Assembly: GCA_947846985.1 (NCBI GenBank)
Contig: CANTUZ010000011.1
Coordinates: 26,103,089 to 26,167,088 of the forward strand
Length of the DNA: 64,000 bases
DNA from: Fratercula arctica
Taxonomy: Eukaryota; Chordata; Aves; Charadriiformes; Alcidae
Direction of reading: 5' to 3'
Shown here: in pieces, positions 23,657-35,940 of the stretch
Layout: each line of letters begins with the position of its first letter
How positions within the stretch are numbered: position 1 is the stretch's first letter
Notes under the pieces: model-generated
What the model saw: only the letters and a program-made list of their open reading frames with translations
Databases searched by the model: none
What the model was told of the DNA's origin: nothing
Made by a program: the position numbers and the translations under genes

Positions 23657-26600
23657 CGCATGATTTTTTTAGCATCCTTGTAGGAGACTTGGGAACTGCA
23701 CGTGTGGGCAGTAAAAGCCCTGCCTCGCCCTTGCCCAGGCAAAAGGCTCCAAGGTGCAAACATTTGGAATTAAAACCGCGGGTATTTCTTTATAGTGCTC
23801 TGTTTTTAGCTAAACCCTGGAAATATCGGAAAGGCGATCGATTCTCTGCAGGATGTCAAGAAATCCTTTCTGAGGGGAAGAACGGTGAAGCACTGGATTT
23901 AACAGATGTTAAGAGCCACTCCACAGCCCAAGCTATCTGCTTCTCTCCTGCCTTGTCAAGGGGTGGTAGAACCGCTCTCAGCAGCTACAGACACCCTCTT
24001 CCCCTCTGCCTCTTCCTTCTCAAGTGCTTTCAGAGATTCTCCCTCGTCAGGGCCTGTCCTCGCCCTGCGAGCTCCCCAGCAGTGGATGCTGACCTGGGAG
24101 CGCTGGTGGAAGATGCTCCCCAGATCCAAGTACCTCCATGCCAGCAGTTCTCAAGAGACGAGTGCAGTCCTGAGATTGTATCATGACCAACAAAATGTCT
24201 TGGGTAAAAACATGGGAAAATGAATCAAAATCGCCCCTTGAGATCCCTTCCAGCCTCATTCATCTCTGACTCCATTTCAGAGAGACACGGGCACGGAATA
24301 TACCTTTTTAGTGTGAAAACAATCTGACGCAATCAAATGCTGACTCTTGTATTTGCTATGAATGCCCAAGTCTCATGTTCATATAGAACTTCACAATTTT
24401 TTTTTTGTGTCTTTATTTTTTGAGACAATAAAGTGTAAGTATAATTCGCTCTATTTCGTCAGCCTGGCAAACTGATACAAAAAAAAAAAAAAAAAGATCC
24501 GTACCTGTTCTTTTAGCTTTAGCAGCAACATTTCAAATTATGTCCAATCTGGCATGACTTACCCATGAAATAACTCACTGGCACAAGTCAAAATAGAACC
24601 AGGGTCTTAAATCTCAGCCCCGGCCCCTATCCCTGATGTATTCAGACTCTGGGAACAGTCATTTCTTCCAAACGATGCTCACTGTTTAAGAACGTAGCAA
24701 AGGCTCAGTTACAGCCCTGAAAATCACTGATTTTATGGTGAGTGAAATGGAGAAGGTCATTTGAAATCTACCATATGTAAAATGCTTTATGTTTGCATGC
24801 TCCTTTCTGCTGCCTGACACATTACTTAGTTTTACATTAGGCTAATGTAGAACAATATTAATGAGGAAACCAAGGTGTAATGTTCTTGCAAGAATGCTGA
24901 CAGAAGTGAGTCCAAGTTTTAACCAGGGATTGCTTGCTTTAGCATTATCTCTATTGCCGTTAAACATGCTCTACATTTTCTGGGCAAATATCATTTGGAA
25001 TTAATTGTACGGAAAGGAGGATGTTCAGAAAATGCATCTTTAGAGTTGTTGAAGTATGACTTTTTAATCAAACTGAGTGATTGTAAACATAAATTAGTTC
25101 TTGTTCTTCCTGCTGACTTGAAAATGGAGAAATGTGTACTTTTAGGTTAAAATCTTTTTCTCCTGAGTTTGCAGTTTCAAACCTTGTAGATGCTTTGCTG
25201 GTCTGGTAGAACCATTATGTAACGATTATTAACTGAATGTTACTTGAAGCACAGACTCCCTGCACATACGCTGGTTTTTAAGGTTTTACTATATTCCATT
25301 ATTCTCCACGTTCCAAATATGTTGTCTTACAGCAAAATTTTGCTTGTGCTTCTGTCTCCTTCCTCTGGGAGGGGAACGTTTCAGGGTAACCTAAACAACA
25401 ATTTCTGATACATGTTATTCACAGGGAGTGCCGTTAGGCTTTAGGACAACAATGAGCAAACCCACAAACAGTATAGGTTTTCCATACAGATTTTATATTA
25501 TCTGGATAAAGCTTCGGAGTTTGTAGGTCTCGGGTTTCTCTGGAGCTCTCTTTGGGAGAGAGAACACGATGTTGGTGTTCTTTGAGCATCCAGTTGTCTA
25601 ATTAGGTATAAGCTATAAAGCTGAATGATCTCATTTCATATCCACTGGGTAGTCTGATTGGAATTTGGGCTGAAGCTTAATGGGAGCAGAGAGAAATCTG
25701 AGTAGAAAAGCCTGCACCTGTAAGGAAGGAAGCTTTTAACACAGAAACAGCATCCCAGTCATATGGAAAGATTTTATACTAAAGTGCGGTTCTTTTTATT
25801 TGCAGAGCACTAGTTATACAGAAGGGAATTAGAAGGTCTTAAATATGTCATTGTTACGTTCATAGAACATTATAAAACCACCTTAAAAGTCTTTAAATCC
25901 CTTCAGCCTGCAATGTACAGAAGGAATGTGCAAAATATTAGTGGATAAAAATAATAGGAAAGCTGGACGTCATCTTTGGGCAGTTTCAAATATTTTCCTC
26001 TGATGGACTCTGCTGCTGTGGCCTGACCGTAACTCCGCATGTGGTAAACGGTAAACACACTAAAAAAACATTAGTTCAAAGGAATCAACAGCAGAATTTG
26101 ATTTCATCATAGAAAATAATTTTGCTGAAGGTTCAGAAGTCATTCATTCCACATTTTGATGATTATATCTACCTGGGTTTTAAGGGTTTCTTTAAGCATG
26201 TAGTTAAGCAATAATTGTTATTTCCAAACATATAAAGGTTGTAAAAAGGTAGATGAACAAAGAAGAATGACTTCAAAGAAGAACTGAGAGGGCAGGTTTT
26301 AATTTTTTTTCTTAAAAGGGAAAAAACAGATCCTCCTTCCACCGTTCCTAATGGAGAAGTCAAGTGAGAACGAGCTGATCAGCAGCTGGGATCCGCAAAG
26401 TGCTTGGGAACAGCAAGGCAGCCGGTGTGCCATGTGCTCCGCTTACTGCTGTAATCGTAATTAATGCCCTGCTGTCTCGTGCTCTCCCCACCTGGCTGTT
26501 GTTTCTGTGTCTGTGCTTGGGGAGAGCTCCGGGGATCAGATCAGCGACCGTCTTTTTGTTCGGTGCCTGTATGGTCTCTCTCGGTGCTCGTGAGCCAGCT

Positions 26601-27106
26601 CCAGATGTGTTTCACTGTGCTGCAGCTTATTATTCCGAGTCTTACAAGATGCACTCTTCTCCTTTTTGTTCTGGCTTTTAAGCCAATTTTTGCTATTAGG
26701 CCTTTTTTGGGGGTGTAGGAAGGATCTAAAGGCGCTGCTGACTCATTGTTTTGTTGCTTATGGGCTACTGGAGATAGAGCAAATGCTTAAGCTGTGGCAA
26801 GGGTTCATGTCAAAAGTGTTCAACAAATGCCAGGAGGAGAAAGTATTTCACCCTCCTCTAGAAATTCAATAAGAGCTGGTTTAAGTATTACAGTACGTAA
26901 TGTCCTGGCTCTAATAATTCACTCCAGGGCCTTAACTCTGCCCAGACATTATTCGTGTGACTCTGTAGCCCACACCTAACCCATAAATTCAACTTCTGGA
27001 GCTGCAGCAATGACTATAGAGTTTCACAAAGCTGGTAGGCACCTTGTTAATTAAATTAGAAGTAAATACTTCCAAGTAAACTTGAACTTGGGTCTGTTCC
27101 CTGAGA
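23657..27106. other. unique noncoding DNA; contains the longest non-repeat frame
   Basis: A 195-codon plus-strand frame (23599-24186) starts inside the right arm of the inverted repeat. It has no domain, signal peptide or repeat I recognise, a second frame (23906-24223) overlaps it, and I judge it chance. A17 occurs at 24479-24495. 24740-25030 has TAAT-rich text resembling noncoding elements. The overlapping frames at 26400-26980 also look accidental. Confidence 0.55.
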
Positions 27107-27271
27107 TGTGGATGTCTCCACCCCTGGAGACGTTCAAGGCCAGGCTTGATGAGGCTCTGAGCAACCTGATCTAGTTAAAGATGTCCCTGCTCACTGTAGG
27201 GGCGTTGGGATAGGTGGCCTTTAAAGGTCCCTTCCAACCTAAACCATTCTATGGGTCTATGATTCTATGAT
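27107..27271 (+). mobile_element. CR1 LINE, 165-bp 3' tip
   Basis: Starts GGATGTCTCCACCCCTGGAG and runs through GGTCCCTTCCAACCTAAACC to a tail of three octamer units (ATTCTATG, GGTCTATG, ATTCTATG). The octamer tail fixes the orientation as plus and the 3' end at about 27271. No ORF2 remains. The text is close to the 20053 copy. Confidence 0.95.
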
Positions 27272-27739
27272 AGTGAACTATGGGATTCATACTGGAAAGA
27301 GGGGGGGATCTAAGAGGAGGAATGAGTATCTGGGAATGGAGGGGCTGGATGGTGCCTCTTCCAGCAGCACCATTAGCTTGAGCTGGTTTAAGTTTCCCCG
27401 CGGTGCACATGCCTCTTGTTGCACTTGTACAATTGTATTTTAACATCTCTGGGACTACTGAAGAACTTGCATCTCTTGTGGGGGACAACAGTAGAGAAAC
27501 ATTCTCAAAAAAACTAAGAGAAAGGATTTGCCATTCTCCTGCGTTAAAATGAAGAGAGTGTCATGGAACTGGAGGAATTTAGGAAGTAATAAATCAGGTT
27601 CAGAGAGAGATCCAGCCAGCTTTAGTTTAAGAACATGTAGACAAACCAAAGGAAATTCAATTGCTGGTACAGAAACAGGCAAAACCTTCATTCCTGCTTT
27701 CATTATTCCCAATAAATAATTTAGATTGTTTCAAATTCG
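27272..27739. other. unique noncoding DNA, no gene seen
   Basis: A G7 run at 27300-27306 and short frames on both strands (27249-27488, 27455-27712 minus). Nothing I can name. Confidence 0.65.
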
Positions 27740-28270
27740 GATCGTGAGTTTACTTTCAACATTTCATGGCATACACCACTTTTGTTTTGCTTTTGATAGG
27801 GGAAATCTTAAATTATCCACTGGACTGCTAATGTCGCACAGCACTAATCAGACATATAATCATGGCTGATATATTATAAGTTCTCTTGTATTGAAATAAT
27901 GTTAATTATGAGGATTTCATTTATTATTAATATGGAAATACGTAGTTCTACTGTATAACTGAAATTAATGGACTGTAATTTTGAAGGGTTAATAACACCA
28001 TCCTTAGTGTTTCTTAATTAGTCATGTGTTATTTCTCTTTTGGCGAGGAAAGCTTATGCTATGTTCATATTACACATTCTTTATTGCCAGAAATTGGAGC
28101 TAGAAGGTCAAAATGAAAGATTTAAGGACAGAATTAATTCTTTTTTGGAGATCATCTTTCACAGTCAAGAATTTCTCTTACTTCTACAGAGACTGAGGCT
28201 AACATGAGTAAGGAACAAGTACATTATAATTCAATTAATTTTATAAAATGCTATAATTTCATTATTGTTA
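27740..28270. promoter_or_regulatory. candidate conserved noncoding element, AT-rich
   Basis: About 530 bases with very few CpGs, no repeats and many homeodomain-type cores: TTAATTA near 27901, TTATTATTAAT near 27921, CTTAATTAGTC near 28013, and CAATTAATTTTA near 28233. This texture is typical of vertebrate developmental enhancers but is not proof. It could equally be plain AT-rich DNA. Confidence 0.25.
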
Positions 28271-31200
28271 TTGCATGAAAAATCACAAGCAGATTTGCTA
28301 CACAAAAAAAAAAAAAAACAACCAAGCCTCAACTGATAAATAAGGCTAGATTAAGAATAATGCAAACAACGAATCTCAGTTATCACTACTCTGTGTGGTA
28401 GGAGTGCGCATGATACTTCTACCCTCTTTTTTTAATTCTTTTTTCTTATTCCTTTGAAAAAAAAAAGGAAATTAGACCATGGTAGGATATATTTTTGTCT
28501 CACTTGGATTCCTTCAAAAATCCCATTAGGCACTCATCAGCTTCTTAACATGCCTAATAACTCATGAAATTTGTTCTAAGTGGTTTGTCTAATGAAACAC
28601 AGATCATCTCTGGCATTATCAGAACCTAAGCCTAAGGAAAGTTTCCCTGTCTCCTGACAAAGCAACATCCATAAGATCCAACCGTTCAGAACCTTTGATA
28701 GGCCATCATGGGAAGTTAAGGACTGTTTTTTTAAGATTTCTTTTTTTTTTTTTAAAAAGTTGAAAAATACAACTTTCGTTGGCATCAGTTAAAGACTTTT
28801 CAGAACCTATGAAAATGGGTCTGAAGGCAAGCGCAGAGCAATTCCTGAAAGGGTACGGAATAGTCCCTTTTTGAGACTATCATATTTGAAAAAAGAACAA
28901 AAGATGGAAAGCTTTTTACTTGCATTCCTTCTTTCCTAAGATTGTCCTCATATTTGTTTCTCTCAGACTTTCTTTTTTGCATGGTCTTCCAGGCCTCGGT
29001 GAGGTATATTTGTGTCGTACCTATCTGTTGCACCATAAGTGGTCCTGGGTGCGGATCACACCAAGCCATCTAAGGCACCATGGCCAAAGTCAAGGGTAAG
29101 CCCACGCCGAAGCCAGACATACGATTGTAATTCTTCTTGAAAGAAAAGCTGAGCACATTTATTAACAGTAAAATTGGAAAGGGGAAAAAAAAAAAATGCT
29201 GAATTAACGATGAAACAGAAATTGCAGCCATCCAGGACGCTGGTTATGACCCGATGTTCCTGTTGCGCTCAACAAACTCTACAAGTTGCACATGTTAAAT
29301 GCGGCAAGCAACTGAAAATGGATTAGGCAAGAAAACAAGCCGTGGTGAGAGCAAAGTACAAAGTCATTATGATTTTCAAACTTCTAGTAAATCAATCTCT
29401 TCCCTGTTGCTTGACCTGATGCCAGGTACCACGTTCCCCCAGATATGTATTTATAGTGGAATTATAGTTGTAATGGAACGAATGTTCGGAAACACTTGCC
29501 AAAAAAAAAAAGAAAACAAAACCCCCACTGTTTAAATGTCCTAAAAAGGAGAAACAACATGGAGCAAAATGTTGCTCTTACCTTACCTAAACTATGTATT
29601 CAGCAATGCTGAAGACCGAGGCTTCCCAGAGATACCCCAAATCCCTTTTAGTTAGGTACATGGAGAAAGACACAGCTCAGGAAAACATACAGTGCTACAG
29701 AACTGGATTACCTTAAAGCGTCTTATCTGTTAATGTGACTAACACTGTTGAATAACGTGAAGCAGAACACATAAGGGAATTATTTGTTTATGTATAGTTT
29801 TTATTTTTACAGTCAAGCGAAAAAAAGACTAACTTCTTGTACAAGACAGTAGAGCAGGCTGTCAAGAATTACAGATATGGAGCATCGTTTATTTGAAGAC
29901 CTGTGAACAGGAGCTGTCAGAATTGGCAAGCACAGCACACAGCCCAGGCTTTTCAGAGGTTCCTGCCACTGAAACACCCTTTTACAGAGCAGCTGCAGGG
30001 AATCAGAGCAAAAGATGACAACGTGGAGACGGTGGGGTTCAGTCAGTTGCTCTTACCAGCAATTGCTCTGGAGAGGTACAGTCGAGCTCTCCATTACATG
30101 CGTTCGCAAAGTTGGTACCTGTGGAAACCAGGGGAAGGCTTGCATGGAAACATCAGATCCACCTTGTCCATATTCATGGCTTCTGTTTCAGTGAGTTTCA
30201 GACTGATTTTCAGGTCTTGGCTTCTCACGCTAGTGCTGTGTAATGGACCTCTGACGTTAGAAAAGTTTGGATTTGGAGTGTGATATGATTTTAATTTCCT
30301 CTTCTGAAAATGCTGCTAATGGAAAAAAGGCTTTAGCTTTAGGGGTTAGGCTCTGTCGTGATCAGTCGAGACCTTTTCTAGCAGCAAAATTTTTCTGTTT
30401 TGTCATAATATTTAGAACGTCTCACAAAAATGGTTTCAGTACGTTTTTTGTAGCATTTGTGTTAGGGTTTTACCTTTACTGGTAGAGTTTGCAGTAGGGA
30501 ACGGTTACCCTCGGGTGTTTATACAAGTGTGTTTCTTTTGATAAAACATAGAGCGAAGGACTTTTAAAATGTTTTTCCTTCCAAATTAGATCTCTGTCTT
30601 AAATCAGATTTAGATTAAATGAAAATTGCAGGCAAATTGTCGTGGCGGTGGCAAAAATATTATTTGGAAAAGAAAAGAAGAGATGTTCCTCTTTTTCCTT
30701 TCATGAGTGACTATTTCAAAGGAGAGCTGAAAAATGTAATTTGGCTGTGAAGTGGCAGTTGTCTTTGGAAATCCCGGCCATGCTTTCCTGTGCCTCGCTT
30801 TCCAGTGTAGCACAGGGCTGGCTGCCCTGCACCTCCTGTGACTCTCGTCACCCACAGGACTCGTATCACACACACTCTTCTCTGTACCATGGAACACGGG
30901 TCAAACACCCTGACCTGCTCCAGAGAGAAGCATTTGGACTTCCAAGTCCTTCTTCAGTGTCTTGCTTTGTGGAACACTTTGTTGATAAGTTTTTGTCCAA
31001 TAATCACATTTTCCCCTAGAAAATCGTGTTCTACATGGAGGGGTGGGAATGCAAACCCTCTTAACGTCGCTTTTGACCTTAGACTGCAGACAGGGTCTTC
31101 TGTTGCAGAAGATGACTTTGGCAAAGGCCTGGATGTCCTAAGCAGCTGTGATGAGTGAGTAGCAATCAGTAAATCGTTGATTTTAACACAGTCAACTCAT

Positions 31201-34200
31201 TTTCCCTGCTGGAACCCTTTTATGCTGTTACCAACACATGGAATATGAAATAGTTATTTGCAAAAAGCCATAATACTGACTAGAGACCAAAACAAACCTG
31301 TATGATTTACTTCCCATTGGAAGCAGCCTTTGCTCTTCCATTTCTACTGCTAACCAGCCAGCAATGAGAAAAGAATTTATAAATCCATGTTCTAGGAGGA
31401 AGAAAAAATACCAGAGTTACTGCTTGGTACTTAAGGCTTATGCCGACATGCATTCCACAGCTCTGTCATCCAGGTCTCCAACACTGGCAGTGTTTGTGAG
31501 CTAGTCCTCTGGAATCTAGTCCTTTTGAAGCCCTGTGAAGGTTATAGTTATAACTGGAGTTGCTGAATTCTCTGAGACTTGGCTTTTGCAAGCAACAACT
31601 GATCCTGAATTGTAGCAAACAACTCTTTAACCGCTGTACTGTTTCCCGGGGTACTTTGCTTTCTTGGGAGGGGAAATAAACCCCAACCAAACAAATCCCA
31701 ACCCCTGTTCCGCTTGGGAACTGAAAGCTCTTATTTAACCAGTCTTTTGTCACCGAGGAGACCTGTGCACATGGATTACCTTGGGCTGGCGAGGTATGAA
31801 AATTCCTTCTGTCAGCTGCCCCCCCTGTGAAATTATAGAAAGAAATCAATCATGAGAGAAACGCATCGAAAACTTTTGTGCAAAAGAATTGAATGACAGA
31901 TGGTCTGAGCCTGGAACATATGGATTTTATCAGACAACAGAAAAAATGTATAAGATCATGTTGGTGGAAAAGTACATGTAACCCCTGTGTGTGTACTCTG
32001 AGAGAGAAAGAAGGTGGCAGAGTGTTTCAAAACTTATCATTTTTTCTTTGACAACGATTTAGAGAAAAGTGGATGAGAAAATATTTGGTCCTCAACCTTT
32101 CTAACCTCCCAAGAAACACTGGTGCCAGGGAAAACAGATGGCACTCAGGTCTCTTCTGAAATGATAGTTATTCCACTCTCACCAGATCTCTGTGGTGTGC
32201 AAAATATATGGTATAAGTCACTCTCAGAAAACAAGTCATTAATTAATAACATTTCACTGCTCAAGGATCAGGTAGGTGAGAGTGCCAGTCAGGCAGCTGC
32301 CTCCAAGAAATCCGCTTGGCAGAGGAGCAGAACGGGCACAGGAAGAGAGGACTCTCCCCACCTCCCTTACCTGCAACGTAGGCATCCATCATTACATGTA
32401 ATCGAGACTAAAAGTATTTATCAACCCGAGGGCATGAAGCTGTTTGAAGTCCAGAGTATAAAGAGAACATCAGTGAAACAACAAAACGATCTGTCAAGTT
32501 AAAAAAAAAAAAAAAAAAAAAAAAGGTGGGAAAACCAGATAGTAGAATAACAGAAAAATTCTAATTAAATCCCTAACTGTAATTAAATTCAGAGTGAAGT
32601 GACAAACGGCACTTGCAGAATGATTTTTGCTGTTGGTGCCTTTACTATATAACTTGCATGTATTTTTGCTTGGTGGGTACCATGCCTAGTACTCTTTTTG
32701 GCTTGTTTCAAGCAGGTGTTACCCCCAGGAGCACAAATAACACCTCCGTTTTACTCCAAGGCTTTCAGTGGGTGCAGCTCTATGGGTGGTCTGAAATCAG
32801 GGCTTTTCTGGGAAACCAGGGCATGCCCTTAGCCAAGGCAGAGGCCCAAACTCTTGTTATCTTCCTCACTCTCACGCTGATGCGTGGAACTTTTAGCATC
32901 ATACTTACTGGGCAGGAACTATGATAGTGTGACATGTGTCTGTGGTAAACTTAACGCCATGTTCTTCGTGATACGTGGTTACCAAGGAATTGTCGTTGGA
33001 CGTGCTGTTAGCGAGGCTGACTCCTCCAAACGCATGTTCCCCTTGTAACTGATGATATAGAGTGTGCCCTTGACCACATTCATACCAAATTGGGTGATGT
33101 GTTCAATAGGAAACCTGCTTCTTCAACAGCAGATGTTGTCAGAGGCAGTGCACAGTGTTCCTAGAAGATTCTCTTGCACTTTGCCATCTGTGTTTTTGTA
33201 TCCCTTCTCAGCTCTTTTATATATATATATATCCTGTGGTCATTTTGTTTGTGAAGGAGTCTGGCTTGTTTAAAAAAAATCTAACAGGAATGTCTCCCAA
33301 GATTGTGCACGCAAAGCTAAGTTTTTAAAGCGAGTTTCACGCTGATGAAGAAGCCGTTTCCATGAACATCTGCCTTGCAGGCACGGCTGGAGTCCTGCTG
33401 GAGAGCCGTGCTGATGGGGATGGTGGGTCAGAAGCTGTGTCCTGGTCAGTTATCCCTTGCCCCGAAATCTGCAGTAAGAACAGGGTGTAAGCTCTGTTAT
33501 TTAGTGTGTCAGCCTTAGGAACTGAAATGTGAGATCGTTTTGCAGAAACGAAGCAGCCAGGAGGCCAGCAGGTTCACTTCTGGGCAGGTTCCCCGCTGGC
33601 CTCCCAGCCAGATGCCAACAGCCCAAGATTCCAGGTTGGGAAACTGCTGAACTTCTCATTCTCCAAAGAGAAAATCTGTCTGTGCCAGGTTTGCCTTCAC
33701 TTCCGAAAACTTCAAAAGAAGTTTTAGTTCACAGCAAGCAAGTTATTATCCCTCGATGTCTTTTGGTTTTCAGTTATTCTGACTTGCCAAGGAGAATATC
33801 TGTCCTTCCACAGAGTTCCTCAGGGAGGAACTGGAAGTAGACTGGGAAGCTAAGGATTTCCATGAGATGTTCTACTCCAAAGCTCTTTGAAAACAGTGTG
33901 AAAACATGGAGCCTCTGAGGCTGGGTCACAGGAGGTTGTCTCCCTCTAAACTCTTCTTATCAGACTGGCAAAAACATCCATGGTAAGATATTCACTGTGT
34001 ATCTGCACGAGGGACGCAAAATATAAAATAAGCCTCCAAAGGGATAGCAGCTGCATAATTTAATTGTTTCTTCAAGCAAGATTCATTCAGTTGAAGACAT
34101 CCAAAAGGTTATTCCATGCCTGTGGAAGAAAGAAGACCTTGGGCAGCAGGTTTTCTCAATTGCTTGGCTTCAAAACATCAAATAAATCCTTTCTTCTGGG

Positions 34201-34429
34201 TTGCTGAGAGCAAAGGCAGGCCTGCAGTGGGGACATACTGCCCAGGGGAATCTTTCTATGTAATTGTTCTTGTTTCTACAGGAGTCAAAAAAATGACCCA
34301 CACCTAAATCCCTCTTCTTTGCTATGCAGCAGTTGCCTTGCACTTATTCTTTGCTTTTTCTCTGATGCGGTACCCAGCCTAACACAGGTTCCTGCATGAT
34401 GTTCTTTTATGATTCTTATTTTTCTTGCT
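28271..34429. other. unique noncoding DNA with weak exon-like fragments
   Basis: No gene I can support. Two fragments stand out weakly. At 29078-29097 GCACCATGG, a good Kozak context, opens a frame of only five codons before a GTAAGC donor-like site. At 32958-33168 two adjacent plus-strand frames read GYQGIVVGRAVSEAD and then CALDHIHTKLGDVF, with a matching stop pattern suggesting an old frameshifted copy; I cannot name a parent gene. A24 at 32501-32524 directly follows a chance 126-codon frame. (AT)7 occurs at 33218-33232. Confidence 0.5.
32501..32524. repeat. A24 homopolymer
   Basis: Twenty-four A bases on the plus strand. It follows the stop of a 126-codon frame, but no AATAAA or ATTAAA lies in the usual 10-30 bases before it and no flanking direct repeat is visible, so a retroposed copy is not supported. 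Confidence 0.9.
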
Positions 34430-34640
34430 ATCATTACAAAATGCAATAGACTTATTGAGTTTAATTAGGAACAGTGACTGGCAAAGGTAGCTTTAATCTG
34501 CTCTTCAAGGAATTTTCATTTTAATTATGCTTTTATTAGTAAATTTCCAATTTGCAGCAAAGCCTACTGTGCATTACTTGTATTGATAAAAGTTCAATTA
34601 TCTATTTTTTAAATTTTTAAAATTGTATCTCAACCTTGTC
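34430..34640. promoter_or_regulatory. candidate conserved noncoding element
   Basis: About 210 bases carrying GTTTAATTAGGA, TTTTAATTATGC, TTATTAGTAAATT, GCATTACTTG and TCAATTATC with no CpG and no repeat. Dense TAAT cores of this kind are common in deeply conserved enhancers. Based on motif content only. Confidence 0.25.
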
Positions 34641-35139
34641 TTAAAAGGTAAAACGGTCCTTTAAATAAGATTATCCTAATTCAGCCTGCATCCTATTTTT
34701 CCACAGGATAACAGAGATCTCATGGCTGTTGAACACCTCTCCAGTACTGGCCTTTTATGTTACCTAGAGAGAACGCAGGCACATGGGCACAGTACTACAA
34801 GCTACAAAGATAATGCTGTGCCTGTGTCTATTAACAGCTCCTTCTGATTTAAAAAGCATCCAGTTGTATCAATAGTAAATAACAATAAACCATATGAAAA
34901 AAGATTCTGACCGTGACCTTCCACCTGCTCCAATCAGAGACCATCAGCCAAAAAAAAAAATTCTATCACATTATATATGCTTGAAAGTAGCTGACGTCAG
35001 AGAAATAGAGAGATTACAGAATACTGTCCCAGAATAATGCTGGAATTAAAGCATAAAATTAAATTAAAGCATTTGGCTATGACACAAAAGCTTTGGTAAT
35101 GCAACAGTAAACTGGATGCTAAGAAAGGCTGCCGTTGCA
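34641..35139. other. unique noncoding DNA, nothing seen
   Basis: Plain AT-rich sequence with A10 at 34951-34960. No gene, RNA or repeat family is recognised. Confidence 0.7.
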
Positions 35140-35940
35140 AGGCTGGTTGTTTTGGCTGGAGTTGGAAGGTGAAATTGGTGACGCAGATGAAAACCAAGGC
35201 TGGGGCTGGGTGAGGTTTCTGGGTGATCAGCTTTGGACAGTGTTAAGAGCGGAGATGGCTGAAACTGGACTGAAACTATTCATTCGGAAGCAGGCGGTGG
35301 TCCTGGATCTGAAGGTATGGTCAAGGTGGTCTTGGGCTTTAGTCCTATGACAGTCCTACAGTTGGTCAGAGCCATGGTTAGTGATGGTGACTGCGAGGCA
35401 GGATTAGGATGACACCTTGATGTAGAATCAAAACAGGACTGGAGGTAGTTTGGCTATCCAGCCAAGATTGAATTTTGCCTGCAGGCTTGATTTAACCTGG
35501 TTCCTCTATATGGTTTGGATTTGGAGGGATGGGGGCATGAGCAGCAGTTAGGTAAAAGTATATACTCTCAGGTTTATAATGAGGGTGTCATCAGACAGTC
35601 ATCACGTGTTTGCAGATGAGTAAGAGCTGGAGACTAGGGCTCCAGGGGCAGAAGACAATGTCTTTCTGCTGCAGTTAGGACTGAAGACACAGGGTGGTTT
35701 GGGGTTGTAGATCAGAGAAAGCTGGACTGGAACTGTGGGCAGGGGCAAGGCAGCTTGATATTTGTCACAGAAGGTGATGAACCTGCTTTGAGTTAGAATT
35801 TTGCCCAGTGCTGATGCCCGGTGGTGAGTTTAAGGGGTGGGGACAGCTCTGGTTCAGAGATGGTTGTTGCAGGGGAAGTCTCAGACTGTGGCCTCCTGGG
35901 GGCTGAGATAGGCAGAATGGGGTTAGAAGAATACTTGTTC
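35140..35940. other. strongly G-over-C skewed block
   Basis: For about 800 bases the plus strand carries two to four times as many G as C, with phrases such as GGCTGGGGCTGGGTGAGG and TTTAAGGGGTGGGGACAG. The skew begins and ends fairly sharply and CpG is scarce. It could be the decayed remnant of a repeat, a switch-like or R-loop-prone segment, or transcription-linked skew. I see no clear period or known family. Confidence 0.55.

Noticed and set aside
24228..24262. CR1-like 3' phrase (CCCCTTGAGATCCCTTCCAG)
   Set aside because: Only about 30 bases resemble CR1, without the octamer tail or upstream text; chance cannot be excluded.
32122..32524. Reading frame followed by A24, resembling a processed retrocopy
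   Set aside because: There is no polyadenylation signal before the A run, no flanking direct repeat and no recognisable parent protein.
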